Below the pieces are notes generated by a model that saw nothing but the letters and a program-made list of their open reading frames with translations, made no database searches and was not told the origin of the DNA. From Vreelandella alkaliphila (lineage in GTDB: Bacteria; Pseudomonadota; Gammaproteobacteria; Pseudomonadales; Halomonadaceae): 64,000 nucleotides of DNA. Positions 17,146 to 26,970 of this stretch are shown piece after piece (positions within the stretch are counted from its first letter, which is position 1; each line of letters begins with the position of its first letter). The translations under genes were made by a program, and so were the position numbers. Where the stretch lies: assembly GCF_016107625.1 (NCBI RefSeq), contig NZ_JABASV010000002.1, positions 1-64,000 on the forward strand, in the 5' to 3' direction.

Positions 17146-18660
17146 TTACGCCATAAAGAGCTTATACGCTGGGTTATCGCTCTCTAGCCAATAACGGTAG
17201 CCAATCGCATCTAAGTACTCTGCAACATGGGTTTGATCACTGCTCGGCACTTGCATACCGACCAATACACGACCGTAGGCAGCACCATGATTTCGGTAGT
17301 GGAACAGTGAAATATTCCAGTCATGGGGTAGCTGGGTTAAAAAGTTCATTAGCGCACCAGGGCGCTCCGGGAACTCAAAGCGGTAGAGCTCTTCTTCAAA
17401 GCGCTCGCTAGGCCGACCACCGCTAAGGTGGCGAATATGTAGCTTCGCCAGCTCATTGTCGGTCAAATCTTCAACCTGATAGCCAGCTTCACGAAGCTTA
17501 TCAATCACCGCCTGGCGGTCTTCCCCACCCGGTTTAACTTGAACACCCACAAAGATATGAGCCTCGCTATTATCTGCATAGCGATAGCTGAACTCGGTGA
17601 CCATGCGCTTGCCCAGCTTTCGGCAAAACTTTTTAAAACTGCCTGGGTTTTCCGCAATGGTCACCGCCAAGATCGCTTCACGCTGCTCACCCAGCTCGGT
17701 GCGTTCCGCAATATGTTGCAAACGATCAAAATTGGTATTCGCGCCAGAGTTAATACATATCAACGTCTCGCCTTCAGCACCGGTTTGCTGCACATATTTT
17801 TTCAAGCCAGCTAGCGAAAGCGCCCCAGACGTTTCTGCGACGGCGCGAGTATCTTCAAAGATATCCTTCACCGCAGCGCACATCTCATCGGTATTCACCG
17901 TGATAACGTCGTCGATTAAGTCACGTACTAAAGAAAAAGGCACTTCACCGATTTGCGCGACGGCGACACCCTCCGCGAACACGCCAACTTGATCCAGCAC
18001 GACCCGCTCCCCGGCTTCTAGCGCGGCTTTTAAACAGGCACTGTCTTCAGCTTCTACGCCAATGATTTTGATATCTGGGCGTAGATATTTCACATACGCC
18101 GCGACGCCTGCAATTAAGCCGCCGCCACCGACAGGGATAAAAATAGCGTCTAGGCGGCCGCTGTGCTGGCGCAGAATTTCAACACCAATAGTGCCCTGAC
18201 CTGCGACCACATCGATATCATCAAACGGCGGAATATAGGTATAGCCATGCTCTTTAATCAATTCTTGAGCATGCTCAGCAGCAGCAGCAAATGCATCACC
18301 TTTCAAAATAACCTTAGCGCCGCGGGCACGTACTGCCTGAACCTTAATATCGGGCGTAATACGCGGCATCACAATAACCGCTTTCACCCCCATCAGCTTG
18401 GCTGCCATAGCCAAACCCTGGGCATGATTGCCCGCCGATGCTGCAATCACGCCCTTGGCCTTCTGCTCTTCAGTTAGCTGGGCCATTTTGTTGTAAGCAC
18501 CACGAATCTTGAAAGAAAACACTGGCTGAAGATCTTCGCGCTTAATCAAAATTTGGTTATTGAAACGACGCGACAAAAAGGGAGCGGGTGAAATAGGGGT
18601 CTCACAAGCGGCTTCATAAACGCGGGCTTGGAGGATCTTTTTGACGGTTGCTTCGAGCAT
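17146..18660 (-). CDS. ilvA: threonine ammonia-lyase, biosynthetic
   Basis: PLP enzyme that deaminates threonine to 2-oxobutanoate, the first step to isoleucine. From ATG 18660 it has 504 residues, near the E. coli length of 514. The PLP lysine is Lys51 in FSFKIRGAYNKM, the phosphate-binding loop is GGGGLIAG near residue 185, and the C-terminus has two ACT-like domains (from about 330), the site of isoleucine feedback. The frame is open to 18756 but family alignment begins at MLEATVKKIL. It is divergent from rpiA, as in Pseudomonas and Vibrio. Confidence 0.95.
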   Translation of the reverse strand: MLEATVKKILQARVYEAACETPISPAPFLSRRFNNQILIKREDLQPVFSFKIRGAYNKMAQLTEEQKAKGVIAASAGNHAQGLAMAAKLMGVKAVIVMPRITPDIKVQAVRARGAKVILKGDAFAAAAEHAQELIKEHGYTYIPPFDDIDVVAGQGTIGVEILRQHSGRLDAIFIPVGGGGLIAGVAAYVKYLRPDIKIIGVEAEDSACLKAALEAGERVVLDQVGVFAEGVAVAQIGEVPFSLVRDLIDDVITVNTDEMCAAVKDIFEDTRAVAETSGALSLAGLKKYVQQTGAEGETLICINSGANTNFDRLQHIAERTELGEQREAILAVTIAENPGSFKKFCRKLGKRMVTEFSYRYADNSEAHIFVGVQVKPGGEDRQAVIDKLREAGYQVEDLTDNELAKLHIRHLSGGRPSERFEEELYRFEFPERPGALMNFLTQLPHDWNISLFHYRNHGAAYGRVLVGMQVPSSDQTHVAEYLDAIGYRYWLESDNPAYKLFMA

Positions 18661-18817
18661 GCGGGAATCCCAAAAAAATAACGTGACCCTGACGGGAGAG
18701 AGCAAAGCCTTTATTGGTAGCAGATTACGCCTAGCGTCGTCTAGCGGCGTTTCCATCGGCAGTGGGCGCTAAGGCCGTTATACTAGAGAGCACTGCCTAA
18801 CCCTGACGCAGGAAAAT

Positions 18818-19495
18818 ATGATGACCCAAGATGAATTGAAAGCGGCCGTAGCGGATGCTGCGGTTAAAGAGATTGAGCCTCATCTCGAAAAAGATACCGT
18901 GCTAGGTATTGGCACAGGTTCCACAGCGAACCTGTTTATTGATCGTTTAGGCCCGCTAAGAGATCGTTTCAAAGGGGCCGTTGCCAGCTCAGAAGCCAGT
19001 GCTAAGCGCCTACAGGCGCTAGGTATTGAGGTGTTCGAGCTGAACAATGTTGGCGATGTTCCTTTTTACATCGACGGTGCAGACGAAGTAAACGCTAACT
19101 TACAAATGATTAAAGGGGGTGGCGCCGCCCTAACCCGCGAAAAAATCGTCGCCGCCTGCGCCAAGCGATTTATTTGCATTGCCGATGGCTCGAAATACGT
19201 GAACCAACTTGGCAACTTCCCGCTACCGGTAGAAGTTATTCCGATGGCACGCTCCTACGTCGCTCGGGAGCTGGTCAAGCTAGGTGCTGACCCCGTCTAT
19301 CGGCAAGGGGTAGTCACCGATAATGGCAATCAAATTATCGACTGTTTTGACTTTATGATCGACGACCCAGCCTCCATGGAAGCGCGTATTAATGCCATTG
19401 TAGGCGTCGTCACGAACGGTTTATTCGCCCAGCGCGGTGCCGATGTACTGCTGTTAGGTAAAACGGACGGCGTGGAACGAACCGCGTTACGTTAA
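18818..19495 (+). CDS. rpiA: ribose-5-phosphate isomerase A
   Basis: Interconverts ribose-5-phosphate and ribulose-5-phosphate in the pentose phosphate pathway. The 225-residue enzyme shows [13 protein letters not shown] near residue 30 (phosphate binding), DGADEVN with the catalytic-site aspartates near residue 85, and [18 protein letters not shown] precedes two consecutive ATGs (18818 and 18821). The last nine bases overlap the convergent waaA end. Confidence 0.97.
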   Translation: MMTQDELKAAVADAAVKEIEPHLEKDTVLGIGTGSTANLFIDRLGPLRDRFKGAVASSEASAKRLQALGIEVFELNNVGDVPFYIDGADEVNANLQMIKGGGAALTREKIVAACAKRFICIADGSKYVNQLGNFPLPVEVIPMARSYVARELVKLGADPVYRQGVVTDNGNQIIDCFDFMIDDPASMEARINAIVGVVTNGLFAQRGADVLLLGKTDGVERTALR

Positions 19496-20776
19496 CCACT
19501 GACTAAGCCCATCGAGCGTGCGCGCCAATGCGCCTCTATGGGCTTCAACTACCTCTCGCCCAGCCTGCCCAATTTGCAGAGCAAATGATGGCGTTGCCAG
19601 CCGCTCGGCCAGCGCGTCGGCCAAGGCATCGGGTGTTTCCACCACGCTTAACGCACCTACCGCTAACAGCGGTTCAGCCACATCGCTAAAGTTGTCAAGC
19701 GAAGGGCCGCAGAGCACTGGCTTACCCAACGCCGCAGGCTCCAGTACGTTGTGGCCACCCAACGGTACCAAACTACCGCCAACATAGGCCACATGCCCTG
19801 CTGCATACAGCGTTGCCAGCTCACCTAGCGTATCCCCCAGGTAAACCTGCGTTTGTGGCGTCACGGCCTGCTGCTGGCTGCGACGGCTGAGTGCCCAGCC
19901 GCCTTGGGAACACAGCCTGGCCACTTCGTCAAAACGCTGCGGGTGTCGCGGCACCAATACCAATAACGCTGTTGGAAAGCGCTGCAATAGCTGACGATGG
20001 GCCTCCAAGAGCAGTACTTCTTCCCCGTCGCGGGTGGAACCTGCCACCCACACTGGGCGCGCGCCCCAGACTTGAAGTAAGTACTCACTCTCTTCCAGAG
20101 CCTTTTCCTGAGAAGGCACCTCAAATTTTAACGATCCAACGACATGAGTTACTGCTGCGCGGCAACCCAGTGCCTGAAAGCGCTCGGCATCTTGGGCAGA
20201 TTTAGCAGCCAGCCATGTGACGTTAGCTAATGCACTCGCCATTAACGAACGCAAGCGCTGATAGCGTGCAAAGGCTCGTGGCGATAGCCGCCCGTTGACG
20301 ACCGCGACAGGCACTGCTTGTTGGTGGCAAGCGTGCAGCAGGTTGGGCCACAGTTCGGTTTCAAACAGAATGGCAAGAGTGGGCTGCCCGCGGGTAATAA
20401 AACGCTTGGCCGCTCCCGGAAAATCCAGAGGGAGAAAGCAGTGAGCAAGCCTTACTTGATCCGGCGCGGCTTGCTCACCGATGAGTTTTAGAACTTGCTG
20501 AGCACCCGTCGCGGTCATTGTGGTCAACAACAGGCTGTGCTGAGGGTAACGCGCCAGCAAACCCTCTATTAGCGGACGGGCAGCGCGCACTTCCCCCACC
20601 GAGGCACAGTGCAACCAAATTCGCGGTCCAGGAGGAAGCTTACCCAAACGCATACCAAGCCGCTGCAAGCGCGAGTAAGTAAGTACTTGCTCACGCCAGA
20701 TGCGCCAGCCAATCAGCGGCGACAACATATAAAGCACCGCTGAATAAACAAGCCGAGGCCAAATCGGCGACGCCAT
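19487..20776 (-). CDS. waaA: Kdo transferase
   Basis: Inner-membrane GT30 glycosyltransferase that adds Kdo to lipid IVA. The 429-residue protein starts with a membrane-anchor segment ([17 protein letters not shown]), has the proposed catalytic Glu in LHCASVGE near residue 60, and donor-binding [15 protein letters not shown] near residue 330. Because a kdkA gene is nearby, the enzyme may be monofunctional (one Kdo), as in Haemophilus. Two copies of the GTAAGTACT motif (20077 and 20679) lie within the gene. It overlaps hldE by one base. Confidence 0.95.
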   Translation of the reverse strand: MASPIWPRLVYSAVLYMLSPLIGWRIWREQVLTYSRLQRLGMRLGKLPPGPRIWLHCASVGEVRAARPLIEGLLARYPQHSLLLTTMTATGAQQVLKLIGEQAAPDQVRLAHCFLPLDFPGAAKRFITRGQPTLAILFETELWPNLLHACHQQAVPVAVVNGRLSPRAFARYQRLRSLMASALANVTWLAAKSAQDAERFQALGCRAAVTHVVGSLKFEVPSQEKALEESEYLLQVWGARPVWVAGSTRDGEEVLLLEAHRQLLQRFPTALLVLVPRHPQRFDEVARLCSQGGWALSRRSQQQAVTPQTQVYLGDTLGELATLYAAGHVAYVGGSLVPLGGHNVLEPAALGKPVLCGPSLDNFSDVAEPLLAVGALSVVETPDALADALAERLATPSFALQIGQAGREVVEAHRGALARTLDGLSQWLT

Positions 20777-22206
20777 TAGCCCTCGCGATCCAGGATGGAG
20801 CTAATCATTGCGGTGGTCGATACGCCATCTTCAAAGCCAAGTACTTTTACATCGCCGCCGTTGGCGATAACGGCCTCCCCTCCTGCAATATCTTCAGGGC
20901 GGTAATCGCCACCTTTCACCAAAATATCCGGTAAAACGGCTTCAATTAGCGCTTGGGGAGTATCATCATTAAATGGCACGACCCAATCGACAGCGCCTAA
21001 TCCAGCCAGGACTTGCATGCGGCGGTTAAGCGGGTTGATTGGCCGTTTAGGGCCTTTCAAACGGCCAATAGAGGCATCATCATTCACCGCAACGATGAGG
21101 CGATCCCCCAGGCGTTTGGCTTGTTCCAGGTAGGCCACGTGTCCTGCATGAAGAATATCAAAGCAGCCATTGGTCATCACCACGCGCTCGCCACGCAGCT
21201 GGGCAGCCCGCACGGCGTCGACCAGCGGGACTTGGTCAATCACCCCAAATTCAGCCAGCTTGTCGCCGTGTAGCGCGGTGTAGAGCTCGGCTATCGAGAG
21301 CGTCGCCGTTCCCGGTTTGGCCACCACCAAGCCCGCCCCTAAGTTGGCCAGCATCATTGCTTCTGGCAATGCATGGCCTGATGCCAGCGCGAGCCCCATC
21401 AGGCCAATCACGGTATCGCCTGCACCAGTTACGTCGAACACTTCCTGGGCGCGGGTGGGTAAATGGAGCGGTGCGAGGCCTTCACGAATAAGCGTCATAC
21501 CTTTTTCGCTGCGAGTGATCAGCAGCGCTTCTAACTCAAGCTCGGCGCGCAACGCTTCTCCGCGCTGGGCAAGAACATCGTCGTTGGCACAGTGACCAAC
21601 CACCGCTTCAAACTCGGTTAAGTTAGGCGTAATTAAACTCGCCCCACGATATTTACTAAAATCTTGGCCTTTCGGATCGACCAGCACTCGCTTGCCGAAA
21701 GCACGCGCCATCTGAATCAGCGACTCGACCTGGTTAAGCGTTCCTTTACCGTAGTCAGAAAGAATCATCACATCGCAATCAGGCAGCGCTTTTTCGACCT
21801 GCTCCAGCAGAGCAGTGGTATCGACACCATCAAGGCGCTGCTCAAAATCCAGCCGCAGTAGCTGTTGATTACGACTCATCACACGCAGCTTGGTAATCGT
21901 TGGTATCTCTGGGCTTCGCTGAAAGTAAGTACTCACATTCGACGATGCCAAACGCGACGTCAACAACTCGGCGTTCTCATCCTCTCCCACCACACCTGCC
22001 AGGGCGACGTGGCCGCCTAGAGAGGCCACATTGAGTGCCACGTTCGCTGCGCCCCCGGGACGATCATCAGCATCTTCGACACGCACCACCGGCACCGGCG
22101 CTTCGGGTGAAATACGCGACGTGCCACCATGCCAGTAGCGGTCGAGCATCACATCCCCCACCACCAATACGCGGGCATGTTCCAGGGCGGTTAAATCAAC
22201 TCTCAT
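20776..22206 (-). CDS. hldE: bifunctional heptose 7-phosphate kinase / heptose 1-phosphate adenylyltransferase
   Basis: Carries out two steps in ADP-heptose synthesis. The N-terminal ribokinase-like domain (residues 1 to about 320) has GGAANVALN and the catalytic GAGDTVIG. The C-terminal cytidylyltransferase-like domain has [13 protein letters not shown] near residue 345 and ends with a TTAMISSI helix. Length (476) matches E. coli HldE. It works with gmhB (34793) and hldD (29652) in this window. It overlaps waaA by one base and the upstream heptosyltransferase by 11 bases, so all three are coupled. Confidence 0.97.
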   Translation of the reverse strand: MRVDLTALEHARVLVVGDVMLDRYWHGGTSRISPEAPVPVVRVEDADDRPGGAANVALNVASLGGHVALAGVVGEDENAELLTSRLASSNVSTYFQRSPEIPTITKLRVMSRNQQLLRLDFEQRLDGVDTTALLEQVEKALPDCDVMILSDYGKGTLNQVESLIQMARAFGKRVLVDPKGQDFSKYRGASLITPNLTEFEAVVGHCANDDVLAQRGEALRAELELEALLITRSEKGMTLIREGLAPLHLPTRAQEVFDVTGAGDTVIGLMGLALASGHALPEAMMLANLGAGLVVAKPGTATLSIAELYTALHGDKLAEFGVIDQVPLVDAVRAAQLRGERVVMTNGCFDILHAGHVAYLEQAKRLGDRLIVAVNDDASIGRLKGPKRPINPLNRRMQVLAGLGAVDWVVPFNDDTPQALIEAVLPDILVKGGDYRPEDIAGGEAVIANGGDVKVLGFEDGVSTTAMISSILDREG

Positions 22207-23293
22207 CCAAAGGTCCTGTTGTTGGCGGCACTGCGGTATACGCCAGCAGCGCGTCTAGCTTAGCAATCACGTCGTCGGCTTTGATCAAATCCATGGCATC
22301 CGCATGGCGTACTCGCTGTCCCCAGCTAACCTCATCGACGGATTTATTCAGATACGTGCGAACCGCTTCGGGATAAGCATTGACTGCAAAATCCCGCCAA
22401 CAATAAGGCGCGGCACGCTGAGGATTGGTGGTCGCATAGAGACCAAGTGTGGGCGTACCCATGGCATTCCCCATATGCGCCGGCCCCGTGTCGGGGGCAA
22501 TGACGGCACGGGCATTGTCAATCAACGCCAGTACGCCTTTGAGCGATGTACCACCGATAGCATTAATAACGCTATCCGGTTGGCATAGCGCCTCAATTTG
22601 ATCGCCGATTTCTCGCTCTAATGAACTCCCCCCACCGGTCAACACGCTCTTCAGACCATGGTGTACCCAAGCATGTTCAATTACGCTGGCATAGCCTTCC
22701 ACTGACCAATTGCGGAAATTGCGCAGCCGTGCGTTGCTGCAAGGATTAATGACCAGATATGGCGTATCGCCACTGACCCCTCGGGCTTCTTCATAGGCCA
22801 GCGGTGGTACGGCCAGATTCCACTCCAATCGATCATCTTCTACGCCGAGCAAGCGAGCGAAGTCCATAAACGACTCCAACACATGGGCGTTAGGATGCGG
22901 CGCAAGCTGATGCTGTGTAAACCAGTGCTGAGCGTCTTTGGCGCGCGACTTATCATAGCCCACTCGTACATTGGCCTTGAGGCCAAGCGAAAGCACGCTG
23001 GCGCGTATCGCTTGCTGCATGTGCAGCAGTACATCAAAGCGAGTATCGGAAAGCTCTTTCCACAGGGCACGCATGCCCGCAAGACCGGTGGACTTGTCAT
23101 AGACAACAAACTCGACCCCAGAAAGCCCCGCCAGTAAACTGTGCTCCCCCTTGCCGATTATCCAGGTAATGCGAGCGTGCGGCCATTGGCGCTGCAACGC
23201 ACGCACCGTGGGCACAAGATTGCACACATCTCCCAACGCGGAGAGGCGCAAAATGGCAATATGGTTAGGTTGAGCAGGCAGAGAGGGCTTCAT
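22196..23293 (-). CDS. GT9 heptosyltransferase, OpsX-like
   Basis: Glycosyltransferase family 9 protein of 365 residues that should transfer heptose to the Kdo of the inner core. It shows the N-terminal [13 protein letters not shown] and the donor-site [14 protein letters not shown]. The segment around [13 protein letters not shown] resembles the Haemophilus OpsX/heptosyltransferase I group rather than WaaF. The ATG at 23293 is chosen because the upstream extension lies over the divergent kdkA. It is coupled to hldE (11-bp overlap). Its start codon interlocks with that of kdkA in a single CATG. Confidence 0.85.
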   Translation of the reverse strand: MKPSLPAQPNHIAILRLSALGDVCNLVPTVRALQRQWPHARITWIIGKGEHSLLAGLSGVEFVVYDKSTGLAGMRALWKELSDTRFDVLLHMQQAIRASVLSLGLKANVRVGYDKSRAKDAQHWFTQHQLAPHPNAHVLESFMDFARLLGVEDDRLEWNLAVPPLAYEEARGVSGDTPYLVINPCSNARLRNFRNWSVEGYASVIEHAWVHHGLKSVLTGGGSSLEREIGDQIEALCQPDSVINAIGGTSLKGVLALIDNARAVIAPDTGPAHMGNAMGTPTLGLYATTNPQRAAPYCWRDFAVNAYPEAVRTYLNKSVDEVSWGQRVRHADAMDLIKADDVIAKLDALLAYTAVPPTTGPLDES

Positions 23294-24059
23294 GCGCTTA
23301 GCGGCACTCCGGCAAAGAAATTGGCTGATTTTACATGATGTAGACAGTTTAAGTGACGCTGCCACGTCACACCAACTGTCGCAACATGGATCTCAACAAC
23401 GATCGCAACAACGGTCTCAAGGGCAGTCACACCCACTTCATCCTGATCTATTCCATCAGGCCTATTGGCGTGAGCGTAATTTAATCGTCGGGGAAGCACC
23501 AGGAAGGGGTAGCAGTTTCTTCTTAAAGGCCAGTGATTCAGAGCAGTGGGTATTGCGTCCTTATCGCCGCGGTGGATTGATCGCCAAGCTAAGCGAGAAA
23601 CGCTACTTGTGGCTGGGTGAAGAGCGCACCCGTGCGTTTCACGAGCTGCGCTTAAACGCTGCGCTGTATGACCAGGGACTGCCAGTGCCACGCCCCGTTG
23701 CCTGCTGTGTTATGCGTTACGGCCCTACGTATGAAGCGGCGCTCATCACCGTTAGGATTCCAGGCGCTCAGGCGCTGGCTAGCTTATTGGCGGCAGGGGA
23801 AGCAGATGAGGCGTTACTTCAGCGCGTTGGCGCAATGATCAAGCGCTTCCATCAAGCAGGCCTTGATCATGTTGATCTAAATGCGCGCAATATCTTGATC
23901 GCCCCCCATGGTGAACCCTGGCTGATTGATCTGGACCGCTGCCGCCAACGGCCACCAGGTAAGTGGCAGGAACACAATATAAACCGCCTAGCAAGGTCGC
24001 TAAAAAAATTCCATTGCCATAGTGTGCTGCCCACCATATTAAAAGGTTATAACCGTTAA
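23292..24059 (+). CDS. kdkA: 3-deoxy-D-manno-octulosonic acid kinase
   Basis: Phosphorylates Kdo of the lipopolysaccharide inner core; known from Haemophilus and Vibrio. The 255-residue kinase-fold protein has an ATP-site lysine-like region VLRPYRRGGL, and the catalytic loop DHVDLNARNILI near residue 195 followed by WLIDLDRCR. Residues 27-45 form a short Gln/Ser-rich stretch from a near-repeat (CAACAACG units). ATG 23292 follows GAGAGGGCTTC. The opposite gene's ATG uses the same CATG, so both leaders are antisense to the other gene's coding region. Confidence 0.87.
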   Translation: MRLAALRQRNWLILHDVDSLSDAATSHQLSQHGSQQRSQQRSQGQSHPLHPDLFHQAYWRERNLIVGEAPGRGSSFFLKASDSEQWVLRPYRRGGLIAKLSEKRYLWLGEERTRAFHELRLNAALYDQGLPVPRPVACCVMRYGPTYEAALITVRIPGAQALASLLAAGEADEALLQRVGAMIKRFHQAGLDHVDLNARNILIAPHGEPWLIDLDRCRQRPPGKWQEHNINRLARSLKKFHCHSVLPTILKGYNR

Positions 24060-24062
24060 CCT

Positions 24063-24977
24063 TTATTTTTCAGCGCCAACATCACACGCGAGGATTTTCG
24101 ATACGCAGTTTATTAGTTCATCAGGAGTAATTGATGAAAGGTCTGTTTGTGATGAAATATAACCGCTGTTATCCCTTTCAAGAAACCATTCAGGTAAATA
24201 TTTTTTAAAAACAACAACTTGATTAACTCCCATTATATGGGCGACATGCGATGGGCCACAATCGTTGCTAACAAATAGTTTGCAACCATTTACCAATCTA
24301 AAAAGAGTAGTTACATCAGGACTATGAATAACAGAAAACCCTTCTTGCTCAAGGATGTTCTTTTCCTCTTCTTCTTTAGGTCCTGTGAGAAAAACAATCG
24401 TCTCTGATCTTAACTCAGAAATCTTTCTTGCTAGCTGAATATAATTAGCAAGCGACCATTTTTTTTCTTCGCCCCCAGCACCAGGAGCAAGTACAATTTT
24501 ATTGTTTAATACTTCATCAGATTCAATCTGTTTTTTCAAACAGGGAGTAATATCTAATGTTGATGATATCCCTAGAAGGGACAAGAAAAGGTCTGCTCTG
24601 TAGGTAGTTACATCAAGAGGTACCGAGTGTGTATAAAACGCTCCAAATTTTTTAAATCCTATTCTATAAGGAATTCGCAGCTTCAACATTTGAAGTGAAG
24701 TCCCAATACTAGAGGGACGCAAGTTAAAACCAATATCGAAATTATATTCCCTACTTAAGCTGGTGGTGCTAAAGCCGTCAATCACTTCAAGCTCGTTTAA
24801 AAAACCTGCTTCAACTAGGAAATCTGCCCCTGAACTTTTAGAGATACCCACCAATGTAGCATTTGGATACCTTTCCTTAACCGCGACTAAAAAAGGAATA
24901 TGAACTACATATGCACCAAAAAAAGGCCTATTATGTAAAAATATAGCGATGCATTTAACTTTTAAAAAGTCGTTCAT
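24063..24977 (-). CDS. GT9-like glycosyltransferase in AT-rich DNA
   Basis: A 304-residue protein with a heptosyltransferase-type (GT9) layout: a first Rossmann half, then LAPGAGGEEKKWSLANY and the C-terminal donor motif SNDCGPSHVAHIMG. The usual N-terminal GD(M/A) loop is altered (PFFGAYVVHIPFL). The DNA is clearly richer in A and T than waaA or hldE, and Lys/Ile/Asn codons are common, which suggests transfer from outside. Its ATG overlaps the upstream GT4 gene (ATGA). The acceptor sugar cannot be inferred; it is likely an outer-core enzyme. Confidence 0.75.
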   Translation of the reverse strand: MNDFLKVKCIAIFLHNRPFFGAYVVHIPFLVAVKERYPNATLVGISKSSGADFLVEAGFLNELEVIDGFSTTSLSREYNFDIGFNLRPSSIGTSLQMLKLRIPYRIGFKKFGAFYTHSVPLDVTTYRADLFLSLLGISSTLDITPCLKKQIESDEVLNNKIVLAPGAGGEEKKWSLANYIQLARKISELRSETIVFLTGPKEEEEKNILEQEGFSVIHSPDVTTLFRLVNGCKLFVSNDCGPSHVAHIMGVNQVVVFKKYLPEWFLERDNSGYISSQTDLSSITPDELINCVSKILACDVGAEK

Positions 24978-26059
24978 TTAAAAACAATTCCCTTATAGAC
25001 ATCGAGATAACTTTCAGCCATTTTTTCTTTACTATAAAGCTCTAAAAGAAGACGTGCATTCTCAACAGCAGACTCTCTCATCTGTTTATTTTTTGCTAGC
25101 TTTATTATCCAACTCTCGACTTCTTCACTACTTCCTGGTGTTACTAGAAAACCTGTTTCACCATGCTTAATTAAATCAGGAATGCCGCCAACATTACTAG
25201 CAACAATAGGCACGTTTGCATCCATAACATCTAAAAGAACTGAGCCTAGACCTTCGTTGCGAGACGGAAAAACAAACAGATCCAGCGCTGGAATAAAATC
25301 ACCAATATTAGGCTTAAAGCCAGCCCATACAACATTTTTTAAGTGACTGCTTTCCAAGCGAAGCTCTTCCTCGTCTTCACCTCGGCCAAAAAAAACGCAC
25401 AGCACTTCGGGATAGCTATGCTGTAATCGTTCTGCAGCTTCAAGTAGTACCCGCTGACCTTTGTGACGATCAACTAATGCACCTATATGGCCGACAATAA
25501 AGCGGCCTGGATAGCTGGCACGAAAGCGAGCAGCAACTTGGGCATCCGCGGTAAATCCCGTCATCGCACTAGGAATCGTCAATACTTCATTCTTATTCCA
25601 GTGTGATAGCTGTTGCCGAATAATCGATGAAATAGCGACACAACGATCTGCATTACGATAGAACAGTCGATTCACCCATTTATCTTTAATGGGTGTATCC
25701 ACTCGGCGAGTCACCACATAGGGCGTACCGTATATACGCTTATGCAACCACGCCCAGTGTACCGCTTTAGCTTCATGAGCATGCACTAGCGATGCACGGC
25801 CAGCTTGCCTATGCCCAGCCATCTGCTGGTTAGCATCCACGAATCTTAAGTTCTCAATGCATTGAAGCTCATTACGCAATGGAGAATCTTTCCTGCATAC
25901 CAGCGTTTGCTGATCTACATGCCGTTGCAAGGCTTGAATTAGCAGCGCTGTCTGGCGTTCTCCACCGCGAAAACCTTTGGCAAGGTTAACGTGAATAATA
26001 TGCAAATTGCCCTCATACAAATCGTTGCCATCACCCTGGTATAGTACTGTATCTACCAA
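24974..26059 (-). CDS. GT4 family glycosyltransferase
   Basis: A 361-residue GT-B enzyme. Features: GFRGGERQTALL near the N-terminus (acceptor side), GHIGALVDRHKGQ at mid-protein, and the nucleotide-sugar motif FPSRNEGLGSVLLDVM near residue 270 with the EX7E-type pair. The 3' half is AT-rich like the next gene, while the 5' half has normal composition, so the gene straddles a composition boundary. It is coupled to the GT9-like gene by a 4-bp overlap and divergent from the GT2 gene. Acceptor unknown; lipopolysaccharide core is likely from context. Confidence 0.8.
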   Translation of the reverse strand: MVDTVLYQGDGNDLYEGNLHIIHVNLAKGFRGGERQTALLIQALQRHVDQQTLVCRKDSPLRNELQCIENLRFVDANQQMAGHRQAGRASLVHAHEAKAVHWAWLHKRIYGTPYVVTRRVDTPIKDKWVNRLFYRNADRCVAISSIIRQQLSHWNKNEVLTIPSAMTGFTADAQVAARFRASYPGRFIVGHIGALVDRHKGQRVLLEAAERLQHSYPEVLCVFFGRGEDEEELRLESSHLKNVVWAGFKPNIGDFIPALDLFVFPSRNEGLGSVLLDVMDANVPIVASNVGGIPDLIKHGETGFLVTPGSSEEVESWIIKLAKNKQMRESAVENARLLLELYSKEKMAESYLDVYKGIVFK

Positions 26060-26082
26060 CCACCAGAGCAGGGTTTGAATAA

Positions 26083-26835
26083 ATGTCTATGGATGTGAGC
26101 GTCGTTATCATTACTCGCAATGCGGCCGCGACACTTAGCCGAACACTAGACGCCTTGACGTGCTATGACGATGTCGTGGTATATGACAACGGCTCCACAG
26201 ACGAAACATGTAGCATTGTACAAGCCTACTCCAATACAACATTACACCATGGTGAATTTTTAGGCTTTGGCCCTACCAAACGTGCTGCCGTGTCGTTAGC
26301 AAAATATGACTGGATCTTATCAATAGATGCTGATGAAGCGCCGACAAAAGAGCTCAACGCTGCGATTAATGACTGGGTCGCCACTGCAACACCTCAACAG
26401 GCTGGTAAAATATTGCGCGAAAACTGGATGCTGGGTAAACCCGTTCATCACTCTGGCTGGGGAAATGACTGGTTAGTTCGACTGTTTAATCGTAACACGT
26501 GTAATTTTAATGATGCCGCTGTTCATGAGTCAGTAAACTTAGAAAAAAATACAGAAGTTTCTCCGCTTAATGGAAAAATTGAACACCTTGCCATTAACGA
26601 TCTCTCCCAGTTCCTTGATAAAATAAATCGCTATTCAGATCTTCGCGCATCATCAAAAAAACTCAAGCACCACCCTTTTTCACTCATATTTCTCAAGGCA
26701 CTTTTTGCATTTATACGCACTTATTTTTTTCGCCTCGGCATACTGGATGGCTGGCGAGGGCTCACTATATCTGTGGCTAATGCAAACGGTGTTTTTTGGA
26801 AATATGCCAAAAATAATGTTAATAACCGCCTATAA
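26083..26835 (+). CDS. GT2 family glycosyltransferase, WaaE/KdtX-like
   Basis: A 250-residue GT-A enzyme. N-terminal VSVVIITRNAAATL, the DxD-like motif SIDADEAP near residue 85, and the substrate segment GWGNDWLVRLFNR are as in the WaaE/KdtX group of lipopolysaccharide core beta-1,4-glucosyltransferases. A C-terminal helical part (ALFAFIRTYFFRLG) may associate with the membrane. It stands alone between the divergent GT4 gene and the OpgB-like gene. Base composition is mildly AT-rich. Confidence 0.8.
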   Translation: MSMDVSVVIITRNAAATLSRTLDALTCYDDVVVYDNGSTDETCSIVQAYSNTTLHHGEFLGFGPTKRAAVSLAKYDWILSIDADEAPTKELNAAINDWVATATPQQAGKILRENWMLGKPVHHSGWGNDWLVRLFNRNTCNFNDAAVHESVNLEKNTEVSPLNGKIEHLAINDLSQFLDKINRYSDLRASSKKLKHHPFSLIFLKALFAFIRTYFFRLGILDGWRGLTISVANANGVFWKYAKNNVNNRL

Positions 26836-26970
26836 TACGTTGTAAATTTTCTATCACGACGTGTTGATATCACTAAAGATATCTCTACTACCGGGCAGTC
26901 TCTCACCTGATCCTGTGATCAATATGCGTCCGTATTTCTTTACTCTATCAACACTCGTTTCGGGAGACGC

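Noticed and set aside
23371-23440. Short direct repeats (CAACAACG-type) in kdkA as a possible tandem repeat locus
   Set aside because: Only two to three imperfect units within a Gln/Ser-rich stretch; too few to call a tandem repeat array.
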